Shown: positions 9,236 through 20,991 of the stretch, piece by piece
Position numbering within the stretch: position 1 is the first letter of the stretch
Layout of the letters: the number at the start of each line of letters is the position of its first letter
Position numbers and translations under genes: made by a program
Notes under the pieces: model-generated
The model's database searches: none
Seen by the model: the letters and a program-made list of their open reading frames with translations, nothing else
What the model was told of the DNA's origin: nothing
NCBI GenBank assembly: GCA_963746885.1
Contig: CAVVDM010000015.1
Coordinates: 186,001-250,000, forward strand
Direction of reading: 5' to 3'
Length of the DNA: 64,000 bases
DNA from: DATARH01 sp963746885
Lineage (GTDB): Bacteria; Pseudomonadota; Alphaproteobacteria; ATCC43930; CGMCC-115725

Positions 9236-9388
9236 TTAAAGTCTTCCGTGACCCAACCACAGATAGAGGACGAGAACAATCAGCAGAATCCCGCCGATTC
9301 CGATGCCGCCGCGGGCGCCGTAACGCGAATACCCGAAACCCCCTCCGAACAGGAGGAGGAGCACGATGATTATCAGGATCAGGTCCAT
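9236..9388 (-). CDS. Small hydrophobic protein (DUF3309-like)
   Basis: A 50-residue frame starting MDLILIIIVLLLLFGGG and ending LVLYLWLGHGRL, with two hydrophobic helices joined by a glycine-rich turn (YSRYGARGGIGIGG). A strong GGGAGG ribosome binding site lies 4-9 bases before the ATG at 9388. Composition and layout resemble the DUF3309 small membrane proteins of alphaproteobacteria, whose function is unknown. It lies between an IS remnant and the DUF2147 gene on the same strand. Confidence 0.6.
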   Translation of the reverse strand: MDLILIIIVLLLLFGGGFGYSRYGARGGIGIGGILLIVLVLYLWLGHGRL

Positions 9389-9487
9389 GGGTCCCTCCCA
9401 GCGGGCGCGTGGCCGACACGCCGCGCCGAAGAATTTTCAACTCGGAACGCTCTTCCTTCGGCGATCGCACGATACACTCCTACGCCG

Positions 9488-9985
9488 TCAGCACCATCCG
9501 TCCGATGTGCCGTGTGGCACGCGGCTCAGGATCTTGGTCTGTCCGAACAGCGCTATGCCCCGATAAATGCGCGCCAGGATCACATCGGCAGATACGAGTT
9601 GTGCCGATATATTGTATGTCTGCCCATCGTCGGGATTGTAGAACCAGCCATCTGTCCAGCGATTAGGACCGGCAGGTTTCAGCCCCCAGAAGATGGTCAA
9701 GCCGCACAGCGGGCGCTGCCGCAATTCCGGCTTCGGGTTTTTCTTGTCGCGAACCAGCAAGCCTTGAGGATCGCGTGGGATCAACAGCCATAGCACCTGG
9801 CCGCACAACAGGTTGCCGCAATCGAAAATCCCAATGGCAACCTCGCCGTCGATCAACCACACGCCCTGCGGGATGTCCGCTGAGGCCGCGCTGCGCGGCA
9901 GGGAAACCGTCAAACCGATCGCCACGAGGGCGACGCCGACGATCTGCTTCAGCCGGACTCGATCGGAATGCCCTGCCGGCATCAT
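9488..9985 (-). CDS. DUF2147 exported protein
   Basis: A 165-residue protein with an N-terminal signal or anchor (IVGVALVAIGLTVSLPRSAASA). The mature part shows the DUF2147 pattern: GVWLIDGEVAIGIFDCGNLL with LCGQVLWL, then LTIFWGLKPAGPNRW and DGWFYNPDDGQTY. The family folds as a small lipocalin-like barrel, lies in the periplasm and has no settled function. An AAGG ribosome binding site precedes two consecutive ATG codons. Confidence 0.75.
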   Translation of the reverse strand: MMPAGHSDRVRLKQIVGVALVAIGLTVSLPRSAASADIPQGVWLIDGEVAIGIFDCGNLLCGQVLWLLIPRDPQGLLVRDKKNPKPELRQRPLCGLTIFWGLKPAGPNRWTDGWFYNPDDGQTYNISAQLVSADVILARIYRGIALFGQTKILSRVPHGTSDGWC

Positions 9986-10030
9986 GGAACGGACACCTTT
10001 GCGGCTCCCTCAGCGTTTTTCAAACCGGCC

Positions 10031-11119
10031 TCACCCCGCCATTTTCGCGAACTCGGGGCTGGGGACGAGCGGGCAGTAGGTGTCTACGCCGACACTCCAG
10101 CCGGTGCGGTGCGTTCCGGGCTGACGCGTTTTCTGGAATTCGGCGCGAAAGGCTTCGGGGGCGCCGTGCAGGATGCCTTGCGGGGTGTGGCGGAACGTAC
10201 CCGGACGGCGACCCGAGGGGTCGTCGTCGGCGTGGTTCAGCATCACTTCGTCCATGTCGATGTTGCGGTGGTAGGAGGGCAGTTCCTCGGCATTGAGGTC
10301 CGACACCGCGATTTGCGGCACGAAGGAGAGGATCGCGACGCCCGGCGCCTCGAACGTCGCCCACGACGACGGCGCCAGATGGATGCGGTCGGACATGATC
10401 GGCAGGATGTGGCGGATATTGAGCTTGAACGGGAACAGATCGCCCTTCCAGCCGACCACCTTCAAGGGATCGTTCCGGTAGAAGATCGCGCTGTGGCCGC
10501 CTTTATGGCGCAGGCGCACCTCGTATTCCGCCTGCTTGGGGAAGCCGTAATCGACGACATCGGGCACCTCGAGCATCGTCGGGTCGATCGGCGTATGGCG
10601 GCCGACATTCTCGTGCTCGGCCATGCCGATCGGGCCCGGCGTCTCGACGACGAGCAGCACATGGTCGCGGTCGTCGGGCAGATGGCGGAATGTCGTGCCC
10701 TTCGGCAGGTGGATGTAGTCGCCCGGCTCGTAGGCGATCGGCCCGAACTCGGTGGCGAAGGTGCCGGTGCCGCGATGCACGAAATACAGCAAATCGCCGG
10801 CGACGTTGCGGTAAGCGTAGGGCATCGCCTGGCGGCGCCGGCTGATCGCGACCGCGACGTCGTCGTTCGACAGCATCAGCAGCGGCGCGCCGCGCGGGTC
10901 GCTTGCGTCAGAGGCGACGACATCGCCGCTGTCGACCGCACGCGCCCGGTAGTCGCCCTCGACGCGGACGATCTCGTTTGGCCCCTCGGTGCGGTAGAGC
11001 ATCGCGACCGGACCCTGGAAGCCGTGCCGCGACAGATGCTCCTCGCGCAACTCGCCGAGCCCGACCCGCGCCTGGCGCACGAAGCGGCCGCGGGTGAAAT
11101 GAATCCATGAGCGCATCAT
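10031..11119 (-). CDS. Homogentisate 1,2-dioxygenase-like cupin protein
   Basis: A 362-residue two-cupin protein. The N-terminal barrel has VHRGTGTFATEFGPIAYEPGD and the C-terminal half carries the iron-site pattern of homogentisate dioxygenases: YHRNIDMDEVMLNHAD gives a His and a Glu, and FRHTPQGILHGAPE gives the later His. It is shorter than canonical HmgA (about 440 residues), so it belongs to the wider HmgA-like family and may open a different aromatic ring. GGAGG lies seven bases before the ATG. The neighbouring gene is an alpha/beta hydrolase on the same strand, which would fit an aromatic degradation pair; no fumarylacetoacetase is nearby. Confidence 0.72.
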   Translation of the reverse strand: MMRSWIHFTRGRFVRQARVGLGELREEHLSRHGFQGPVAMLYRTEGPNEIVRVEGDYRARAVDSGDVVASDASDPRGAPLLMLSNDDVAVAISRRRQAMPYAYRNVAGDLLYFVHRGTGTFATEFGPIAYEPGDYIHLPKGTTFRHLPDDRDHVLLVVETPGPIGMAEHENVGRHTPIDPTMLEVPDVVDYGFPKQAEYEVRLRHKGGHSAIFYRNDPLKVVGWKGDLFPFKLNIRHILPIMSDRIHLAPSSWATFEAPGVAILSFVPQIAVSDLNAEELPSYHRNIDMDEVMLNHADDDPSGRRPGTFRHTPQGILHGAPEAFRAEFQKTRQPGTHRTGWSVGVDTYCPLVPSPEFAKMAG

Positions 11120-11169
11120 CGTGAATCCTCCCCGACAGCGTTCCGGCGCCCTGCCGCCCCCCTATGGCA

Positions 11170-12004
11170 TCACCCGCCGATGTTCAGCGTGCGCGCCAGC
11201 CAGCCCGCGACAAGATCGCAGATTACCGCCTCGCGGCCCACGTAGAAGTGGCCGCAATCGGGCACGATCTCGACATCGCAATGTCCGCCGGCCCGCGTCT
11301 CTGAACGCTTCGGCCGGATAGGTGTCGCGGTCTTCCTGGTCGCCGCGGATGTAGAGGGTGGGACAGCGGATCGTCGGCGCCAGTTCGAGCGCGTCCGGCA
11401 TTTCGGTCATGCGATCGAGAAAGCTCTCGGCGCTGATCACGTACCACCAGCCTGGGACCAGCATCAGTTCGCGGCCCCGCCCTGCAGCGACCAGCGCGCG
11501 GGCCTGGGCGGTGAACTCGTCGAGCCGATCGCCGGCGAGCATGCCCGCCCGCGAGGTCCGCTGCACGCCGCCGCGACCGCCGCCATGCGCCGACAGCAAA
11601 ACCATTGCCGGCGTTTCCGGGTGGTCGGACACATGCTTGACCGCGAGCATCCCGCCATTGCTGTGGCCGATCACGACCGGGCGCGGAAACCCCTGCTCGG
11701 CCAGCCAGGCGGCGGCGTAGCGGTTGTCGTCGATGCCCTCCTGCGTGAGCTGAAAGGCGGCGCCCTCGGCGGCCCGGCTGTCGCGGATGCCGAGAATGTC
11801 GTGTCCGCGCCGGTTGAACGCGAGGCAGGCGAAGCCCAGCCGTGTCAGCCCCGGCGGCAGGAAGCGCGGGGCCCCGACATAGAAATTCATCGTATTGCCA
11901 TGAAACAGCAGCACGGCTCCCGCGGTCGCGGGGCCATCCGGCCGATGCAAGGCGCCGTCGAGCGGCAGGGTGTCGGTTTCGATCGAGATCAGTTCAGTGC
12001 GCAT
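11170..12004 (-). CDS. Alpha/beta hydrolase (frameshifted)
   Basis: Serine hydrolase with the oxyanion strand AVLLFHGNTMNF, the nucleophile elbow VVIGHSNGGML and the acid-bearing PTLYIRGDQEDRDTYP. The frame breaks near 11288. Removing one base from the G/C run joins YPAEAFRDAG to HCDVEIVPDCGHFYVG, which supplies the catalytic histidine, and the protein then ends LAGWLARTLNIGG at 11170 (277 residues). The start at 12004 is preferred to 12022 because GAGGG lies just before it. The substrate is unknown; the gene lies downstream of a promoter region shared with the divergent esterase. Confidence 0.75.
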
Positions 12005-12179
12005 GCAATTCCCTCGTTTCATCAGCTCAAATGCGCTTCAGCAGGATGGCGGCAGCGCCCCGCGAAATTCGCATTGGCCCGACCGACGGCACAGGACTAC
12101 GCTGATACGCGCAATCCTGCGAGCGCAAGCCTCGCGTCATGAGGCAGCGCGCAACGGCCACTCAGGGAGGTCACGGACG

Positions 12180-13016
12180 ATGCCTCAATTCACCGTCGAT
12201 AACGTCTGCTATTTGAAGCACGGCGATCGCGAGATCATGGCGCGGGTGTTCAAGCCAGAGGGGGCCGGGCCGTTCCCGTGCTTCATCGACCTGCACGGCG
12301 GCGCCTGGAACAACGGCGACCTGGAAGACCGCACCGGCCTCGGCGAATACCTCGCGCAACGCGGCACCGTCATGGTGACGCTCAATTTCCGCCACGGACC
12401 CGACGGCTATCCGACGACGCTCGCCGACATCCATTACGGCATCCGCTGGACCAAGGCGCACGCCAAAGAGCTCAAGGTCAACCCGGACCAGGTCATGATC
12501 GGCGGTGCGTCGAGCGGTGGCCATCTGGCAATGCTCGTGGCGATGCGCCCCAATGACCCGCGCTATGCGGCGATCCCTGGTCCCTCCGGAGTCGACGCCA
12601 GCGTGCAGGGCGTCGTGATGCTGTGGCCGGTGATTAACCCGCTGTCGCGCTATCGCCATGCCAAGCGGCTGGTGGCGGCCGGCAACCCGCCGGGCTGGGC
12701 CGTCGGCATGGACAAGAAACACGACCTCTACTGGCACACCGAGGCCGAGATGGCCGAAGGCAACCCGATGCTGATCCTTGAGCGCGGCGAGAAGGTCGTG
12801 ATGCCGCCGGCGATCTGGGTCCAGGGCCGCCCCGACCAGACGCACGACTATCACGATCCCGATTCGAACTTCCCCGGCAACGAGCCCGAGCGCTTCGTCA
12901 GCAATTACCGCAACGCCGGCGGCGATATCGAGATCACCTATTTCGACAATGAGAAGCGCAACACCGAAGTGACCCATGCGCCGGTCGTCGCGTTCATGCA
13001 GAAGCACCTGAAGTAG
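12180..13016 (+). CDS. Alpha/beta hydrolase, carboxylesterase-like
   Basis: A 278-residue esterase of the HSL/BD-FAE type: the HGG oxyanion motif (FIDLHGGAWNNGD), the serine elbow IGGASSGGHLAML, and a late His in NTEVTHAPVVAFMQKHL. A GGGAGG ribosome binding site precedes the ATG at 12180. It is transcribed away from the frameshifted hydrolase across a 175-bp region. It is soluble, with no signal peptide, and probably cleaves a small ester or amide. A GC-rich hairpin follows the stop. Confidence 0.8.
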   Translation: MPQFTVDNVCYLKHGDREIMARVFKPEGAGPFPCFIDLHGGAWNNGDLEDRTGLGEYLAQRGTVMVTLNFRHGPDGYPTTLADIHYGIRWTKAHAKELKVNPDQVMIGGASSGGHLAMLVAMRPNDPRYAAIPGPSGVDASVQGVVMLWPVINPLSRYRHAKRLVAAGNPPGWAVGMDKKHDLYWHTEAEMAEGNPMLILERGEKVVMPPAIWVQGRPDQTHDYHDPDSNFPGNEPERFVSNYRNAGGDIEITYFDNEKRNTEVTHAPVVAFMQKHLK

Positions 13017-13029
13017 TCTGCGGCATACG

Positions 13030-13057
13030 GCCCCCTCCCCCCGCTGCGGGAGGGGGC
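13030..13057 (+). terminator. Putative intrinsic terminator
   Basis: The 10-bp stem GCCCCCTCCC/GGGAGGGGGC closes an 8-base loop 14 bases after the esterase stop. It is followed by TGCTTT rather than a long T run, so strength is uncertain. Confidence 0.55.
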
Positions 13058-13185
13058 TGCTTTGTGTGCGCCCGCCCGATTTCACGCCGGCGGGCGGCGA
13101 TCGGTGAAATTCGCGCTCGCGACATAGCGACGGGTGTGACAGATTTCGCCGCGACGGGCCGCGCCCGTTTTCCGGGCCGCCAAGC

Positions 13186-14286
13186 ATGATCGCATCCGAC
13201 GAAACCTCCGTGGGTTACAAGGAAGCCGGCGTCGACATCGCCGAGGCCGACGTCGGCCTGCGCCGTATCGTCAGCCGCATCACCGCGACCTGGCCCGGCG
13301 GTGCTGCGATGGGCGGTCCCGGCGGCGGGGTCGGGACGGTTAAATTGCCGATCGGCTATTTCGCCAATGTCGTCGATGTCGGCGGCATCGGGCTGGCGAT
13401 CGGCACAGATGGGGTCGGCTCGAAGGCGATCGTCGCGCAGATGATGCAGAAATACGACACGATCGGCATCGATTGCGTCGCGATGAACGTCAACGACCTG
13501 CTGTGCGTCGGGGCGCGGCCGTTGTCGATGGTCGACTACATCGCCGTCGAGCGGGCCGATGCGGCGATGCTCGACGGCATCGCGATCGGGCTCGCCGAGG
13601 GCGCGCGGCAGGCGGGCGTGTCGATCACCGGCGGCGAGATTTCCCAGTTGCCCGACATGGTGCGCGGCTTTGACCTGGTCGGCACCGCGGTCGGCACGGT
13701 GCCGCTCGACCGCATCATCGTCGGCCATGATGCCAGGCCGGGCGACCGGGTCATCGGCATCGCCAGCAACGGCGTCCACAGCAACGGCTTCACGCTGGCC
13801 CGGCGGGCGCTGTTCGAGCGGGCCGGGTTGTCGGTGCACCAGTTCATCCCCGAGCTCGGCGGCGAACTCGGCGCCGAGTTGCTGCGGCCGACCCCGATCT
13901 ATGTTCCCGAGATCCTCGAAATCATCGCGCGCGTCGCCTCGCTCAAGGCGCTCGTCCACATCACCGGCGACGGCCTGCTCAATCTGCCGCGGGTCGCCGC
14001 CGAGGTTGGCTTCGTGCTCGACGCCCTGCCGCCGCCGCCGCCGATCTTCACGCTGATCGAGCGGCACGCGGCGGTCGACCGGGCGGAGATGTTCGAGGTC
14101 TACAACATGGGGGTCGGGTTCTGCGTCGTGGTCGGCGACGGCGATGTCGCGGCGACGCTGGCGATCCTCGCGCGACACGGCCGCCCCGCTCAGGTCATCG
14201 GCCATGTCGTTGCCGACCCGACGAAATCGGTGCAGCTGCCGCAACATGGGCTGATCGGCCGCGGCAAGCGGTTTCGCTCGGCATGA
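13186..14286 (+). CDS. purM: Phosphoribosylformylglycinamidine cyclo-ligase
   Basis: AIR synthetase of purine biosynthesis: ATP-dependent ring closure giving aminoimidazole ribotide. Family marks are GYKEAGVDIAEAD at the start, GTDGVGSKAIVAQ, GIDCVAMNVNDLLCVGA, GGEISQLPDMV, GIASNGVHSNGFTLAR and HITGDGLLNLPR; length is 366 residues. In most alphaproteobacteria purN follows purM, but here an Hpt-domain gene overlaps its end by four bases. The sequence departs somewhat from consensus (GYKEAG for TYKDAG), so a purM paralogue is possible. Confidence 0.85.
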   Translation: MIASDETSVGYKEAGVDIAEADVGLRRIVSRITATWPGGAAMGGPGGGVGTVKLPIGYFANVVDVGGIGLAIGTDGVGSKAIVAQMMQKYDTIGIDCVAMNVNDLLCVGARPLSMVDYIAVERADAAMLDGIAIGLAEGARQAGVSITGGEISQLPDMVRGFDLVGTAVGTVPLDRIIVGHDARPGDRVIGIASNGVHSNGFTLARRALFERAGLSVHQFIPELGGELGAELLRPTPIYVPEILEIIARVASLKALVHITGDGLLNLPRVAAEVGFVLDALPPPPPIFTLIERHAAVDRAEMFEVYNMGVGFCVVVGDGDVAATLAILARHGRPAQVIGHVVADPTKSVQLPQHGLIGRGKRFRSA

Positions 14287-14648
14287 CCTCGCCGCCGCTG
14301 ATCGACCGCGCGGTCATTGACGATCTCTTCGACAATATCGACGCGGTCGCGGTGCGCTCGGTGCTCAGCTTGTTCATCGAAGAGAGCCAAGCCTATCTCG
14401 CGCGGATCGCCGAGGCGTCCGCGCAGCCGGACGACGCGGCAAGGCGCGAGCAGGCGCGCCGGGCGGCGCATTCGCTGAAGAGCGGTGCCGGCCAGATCGG
14501 CACCGCGGCTTTGGCGGCGGCGGCAGCCGAGGTCGAGCGCGTCGCCGCGACCGGCTCGTCCGACCTAGCGCCGGCGGCGGCATCTCTACATCAATGTGCC
14601 GTGGATACCGTCAAGGCGCTTGAGCCGTTCCTGAGCGCCAGGGCCTGA
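14283..14648 (+). CDS. Hpt-domain phosphotransfer protein
   Basis: A 121-residue all-helical protein with the phospho-acceptor histidine His63 in AHSLKSGAGQIG. Such proteins pass phosphoryl groups between hybrid kinases and response regulators. Its ATGA overlap with purM implies translational coupling. The next gene, a convergent REC-EAL protein, is a candidate partner because its receiver has an acceptor aspartate. No histidine kinase lies beside it, so it is an orphan relay component. Confidence 0.85.
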   Translation: MTSPPLIDRAVIDDLFDNIDAVAVRSVLSLFIEESQAYLARIAEASAQPDDAARREQARRAAHSLKSGAGQIGTAALAAAAAEVERVAATGSSDLAPAAASLHQCAVDTVKALEPFLSARA

Positions 14649-14709
14649 GCGCCATGGCCTGAACACCGGGGCCTGACCGCCAAGCGTTGGTGAGGGCGAT
14701 GTCGTCGCC

Positions 14710-15891
14710 TCAGGCCGCCGAGCGTCCCCAGCTCGCCTCGTAGGCGGAGACAAACTGCGGCATCAGCTCGGCTGCGATCGGCCGGGACATGTGATAGCCC
14801 TGCGCCGCGTGGCACCCCAAATTGATCAGGGTGTCGAGCGCCGCGTGCTCCTCCACACCCTCGGCGATGCTGGTCAAGCCAAGCCGGCGAGCGAGCTCGA
14901 TCACGATCTCGACGATGACCCGGCAGCCCTCGTTATCCGCCATCTGCATGACGAAGGTCCGGTCGATCTTGACCTCCGAGAACGGCATCTTCTGGAGCTG
15001 AACGAGCGACGAATACCCCGTCCCAAAATCGTCGATCGACAGCTTGAACCCCTTGAGCCTCAGCCGAGTGAGAACGTCCATCATCTGCACGGCCTCGCGC
15101 ATCGCGCCGGTCTCGGTCAGCTCAAGGGTCAGAAATGCCGGATCGATCGCGGCGTTGCGGCAGTGCTGCTCGAGACGGTCCGGCAAATCGATGTCCTCGA
15201 TGTCCCGCGCCGAGATGTTGACCGCAACTTCGAGAGCGAGATTGGCGGCGTGCCAGCGCGCTGCCTGCTGCGCCGCCGAGGCCATGACCCAATCGGTCAA
15301 CCGGCAAATCAGGTCGGTCTCTTCCGCGAGCGCGATGAACTGGTCGGGCGCGATGACGCCGCGCGTCGGATGCCGCCAGCGCACCAGCGCCTCTACCCCG
15401 GTAATCCGGCCAAGACGGCAATCGAGCTTCGGCTGATACTCGAGCAGCAGTTCGTCTGCTGCAACCGCCTGCGCCAGATCGGCGGCCAGCAGCGGTTTCG
15501 AAACCCGCTTGAGCGCATCCAGTTGCTGGCGCAGCGCCAGCGCCCTGATCGGTTTCGGCAGGGGTTCGCTCATGGTCAAACCGCGCTCGCGGCCGAGCCG
15601 GATCGCCGCGTCCAGCACCTTCGCGTCGGCGCCGCTCGTTAGCACGATCTGCGCCGCGCATTGGTCGGCAGCAAGCGCACGCAACAGTTGAATTCCGTCG
15701 GTGCCGGGCATTTTCAGGTCCAGCATGATGACGGTCGGATGCCACAACCGTGCCGTGTTTACGAAAGCGGCGGGGTCGTCGCCGACGACAACCTCGAAAC
15801 CCTCAGCCTGCGCGACCCTCTTGACGAGGTTCCCGAACGCAGGCTCATCGTCGATCAGCAGCAGCCGGTCGCCATAGAGGTGGTCACCCAT
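14710..15891 (-). CDS. Response regulator with EAL c-di-GMP phosphodiesterase domain
   Basis: A receiver domain occupies residues 1-125 (LLIDDEPAFG, acceptor D58 in IMLDLKMPG) and an EAL domain residues 140-390. Catalytic residues are intact: GVEALVRWRHP for the EAL motif, ELTETGAM, the metal site IDDFGTGYSSL, and KIDRTFV. It is therefore likely an active cyclic di-GMP hydrolase controlled by phosphorylation. A GGAGG site precedes the ATG. The Hpt gene converges on it and may feed it phosphate (inference). Confidence 0.9.
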   Translation of the reverse strand: MGDHLYGDRLLLIDDEPAFGNLVKRVAQAEGFEVVVGDDPAAFVNTARLWHPTVIMLDLKMPGTDGIQLLRALAADQCAAQIVLTSGADAKVLDAAIRLGRERGLTMSEPLPKPIRALALRQQLDALKRVSKPLLAADLAQAVAADELLLEYQPKLDCRLGRITGVEALVRWRHPTRGVIAPDQFIALAEETDLICRLTDWVMASAAQQAARWHAANLALEVAVNISARDIEDIDLPDRLEQHCRNAAIDPAFLTLELTETGAMREAVQMMDVLTRLRLKGFKLSIDDFGTGYSSLVQLQKMPFSEVKIDRTFVMQMADNEGCRVIVEIVIELARRLGLTSIAEGVEEHAALDTLINLGCHAAQGYHMSRPIAAELMPQFVSAYEASWGRSAA

Positions 15892-16141
15892 GCCACGCGC
15901 CTCCGATGAACCATCGCCTGGCCAACTCGCCGGGCGGTGCTACAGATTCGCAACCGGATGGTTAATAATTCGTTACCTGCAAGCCCGTTTCTACAATCTA
16001 AGCGTGTGGATTCCGAAACGTCAATCTCCTGGGCTGTGTCATCGGTTCGCTAGCTAGGCATCGCGGCCGCCATCGCCCGATCCCCGATCGCTAACCGGCG
16101 AGGATTGGCTGCCAGTTAGCAAACGAGGACGCATCAATCGG

Positions 16142-17369
16142 TCAGGTCGGCCAAACCGCCTTGGCCACCGCCATGTTCTCCGGGAACACCGTGACCGGCT
16201 TGCCGCCCTGCCACTGCACGATGACCAGCTGCGCACCGACCCGGCGGCCCTTCGCGTCGAACTGCAGGTGGCTACCCGGGAAATAGATCGCCGGGCCATC
16301 GGTGATGTTCATCGTGCGGATCGCGTCGGCCACCTTCTTGCGGTCCGCGGCGCCGACCTTGTTCAAGGCCCAGGCGTACATCTGCACATGCGCATAGGCG
16401 AACACCTCGTTGTGGCCGAACCACGGATTGCCGGTCCGCTTGACATATTCGGCGGACAGCTTGGCGAGATCCTTGCCGGGCCAATTGGCCAGCCCGATCA
16501 GCACGTCCTCCAGGACCTGCGCGCCGGTGGTCTTCAGCAGCTCCGGCACCGCCCAGTGTCCGCCGTTGCCGACCAACGGCAGCTTGGTGGCCGGCATGCC
16601 GTACTGGGTGAATGTGTCGATCAGCAGCTTGTCGTCGCCGTCGTTGGTGGAGAGCAGCATGACAAAATCGGGCCGAGCCGACCGCACTGGCTGCACCAGC
16701 GTCGTCGCATCCGACAGCGGCGGCGTGTAGATCTTGTCGATGACCGCGGTCAGGTGCTCCTGCTCGAGGATGTGGCTGCGGATCGGCTTCAGGAAGCTGA
16801 CCGAGGCCGCGGTGTTGTCGCCGATGATCGCGACGCTCTTTCGGCCGCTTGTGGGTGGCGTCCTCGGCCAGCTTCATCAGGAATGGCACGACCTGTTCGG
16901 CCTGCGTATTGGCGGTCGGCGCGGTCTGGAACACGTAATGGAAGCCGCGATCGGTAATCGCGTCGGAATAGGACAGCGTGAGCCACGGCAGCTCGGCCCG
17001 CTCGCTGACCTCGGTTGCAGCCAGCGTGAAGGTCGACAGCCAGCAGCCGATACCGCCGATCACGTTGGGGTGCTGCGACACCAGGCGCTGCGCCGCATTC
17101 TTCGCGGTTTCGGCCGTGGTGCCGGCATCGATCGCCAAGAGCTTCAGCTTCGCCCCGCCGAGGGCCTTGATACCGCCCGCCTTGTTGATGTCGTCGATCG
17201 CCATCTCGGCGCCGGCGCGCTCGAGCACGCCCTGCTCGGCCCACGGGCCGGACAGCGGCACCAGCAGCGCGATCTCGACCTCCTGCGGCTCCGCGGCCCG
17301 CGCCTTTGCGGCCAGGGCCGCCGCGCCGATCATCCCGAGCGCCGTCCGTCTTCCAATCCTCTGTGCCAT
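16142..17369 (-). CDS. Branched-chain amino acid type ABC transporter, substrate-binding protein (frameshifted)
   Basis: Periplasmic binding protein of the LivK family. The N-terminus RRTALGMIGAAALAAKARA has a twin-arginine-like start, followed by EIALLVPLSGPWAEQG and FTLAATEVSERAELPWLT. The frame changes at about 16838; removing one G joins HKRPKSVAIIGDN in frame, and the rest (SARPDFVMLLSTNDGDDK; NEVFAYAHVQMYAWAL) runs to 16142, giving 408 residues. AGGAAG precedes the ATG at 17369. It is last in the livH-livMG-livF-binding protein operon. The ligand may be an amide, urea or aromatic compound rather than leucine. Confidence 0.85.
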
Positions 17370-17388
17370 TTTTTCTTCCTGCAAAGTT

Positions 17389-18105
<717 letters not shown>

Positions 18106-18112
18106 CGCGTCC

Positions 18113-19867
<1,755 letters not shown>

Positions 19868-19874
19868 AACGCCC

Positions 19875-20852
19875 TCATGCGCGTTCTGCCGAACGGCCGA
19901 ACAGGCCCTGCGGCCGCAGCCCGACGATCAGCAGAAACACCACGAAGATCGCCGCGTTCTGCAATTGCGGCGACAACACCAGGGCCGAGACCTGCTGCAC
20001 GAAGCCGACCAGCAACCCGCCCCAGAAGGCGCCGAGGATGCTGCCCATCCCGCCCAGCACCACCCCCGAATACATGATGATCACATAGTCGAGCCCGACA
20101 AACGGGGTGAACGACAGGTAGGTCGCCATCAGCCCGCCGGCGATCCCGGTAATCCCGGCGCCCAGTCCGAACGCGACGCGGTAGGCGCGGCCGACGTCGA
20201 TGCCCATGTAGGTCGCCGCCACCGGGTTGTCGGCCGCCGCTCGCAGCGACTTGCCGAGCCGCGTGCGCTCCATGACCAGCCACAGTACGATTGCGACCAG
20301 GATCGCGACGACGCAGGCAAACACCCGAGCCTTGTTCAGGAACAGCAGCGAGTCGCCGGGGAACGGTCCGAGGATGAAGGCCTGGGCCGACAATGGCGTC
20401 AGCACGCTCTTGGGGGTCGAACCGAAGACGATCAACCCGCCATTCTGCAGGATCAGCGACACGCCGAGGGTGACGATGAGCTGACCGAACCCGCCCTCGT
20501 CGAGCCGCGAGGCGGTCGACAGGCCCGAGACATGGGTCAACAGGAAGCGGTGCAGCAGCGCGCCGCCGCCAAACAATACCGGCCCGGCAATCAGCGCCGC
20601 CACGAACGGCGCTACATAAGGGCCGAACAGGCCGATCGCCGCAAACCCGCCGACCAGGTAGAAGCTGATATACATGCCGAGCATCAGCAATTCGCCCTGG
20701 GCGAAATTCACCACCTTCATGATGCCGAAGATCAGCCCCAGGCCGATGCACATCAGCCCGTAAAGGCAGCCGATGATCAGCCCGGCCGCCACCGCATTCA
20801 AAATGTTCTCGAACAACCCGCCGCACTCCGACCGCACATGGGCGGCCGGCAT
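19875..20852 (-). CDS. livH: Branched-chain amino acid type ABC transporter permease LivH
   Basis: Inner-membrane permease of about eight helices. Family marks: GCLYGLMCIGLGLIFGIMKV, VNFAQGELLMLGMYI, AADNPVAATYMGIDV (the coupling EAA-like loop) and VVLGGMGSILGAFWGGL. It is first in the operon and ends seven bases before the livMG start. The 325-residue reading starts at ATG 20852 without a good ribosome binding site; a TTG about 11 codons later (LFENILNAV) is an alternative. Confidence 0.9.
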   Translation of the reverse strand: MPAAHVRSECGGLFENILNAVAAGLIIGCLYGLMCIGLGLIFGIMKVVNFAQGELLMLGMYISFYLVGGFAAIGLFGPYVAPFVAALIAGPVLFGGGALLHRFLLTHVSGLSTASRLDEGGFGQLIVTLGVSLILQNGGLIVFGSTPKSVLTPLSAQAFILGPFPGDSLLFLNKARVFACVVAILVAIVLWLVMERTRLGKSLRAAADNPVAATYMGIDVGRAYRVAFGLGAGITGIAGGLMATYLSFTPFVGLDYVIIMYSGVVLGGMGSILGAFWGGLLVGFVQQVSALVLSPQLQNAAIFVVFLLIVGLRPQGLFGRSAERA

Positions 20853-20991
20853 GTCACATTGCCGATAAGCGCCCTATTCGCCCAATGAGCACGGAACTTA
20901 AGCTCGCAGCCAGGGATCGCGCAACGGGCGAGTTGGCGCGAAAGCCCGGCCGCGGCGTTACGCGGCAGCGAGGCAAGAGCCTGTGGCGGAC

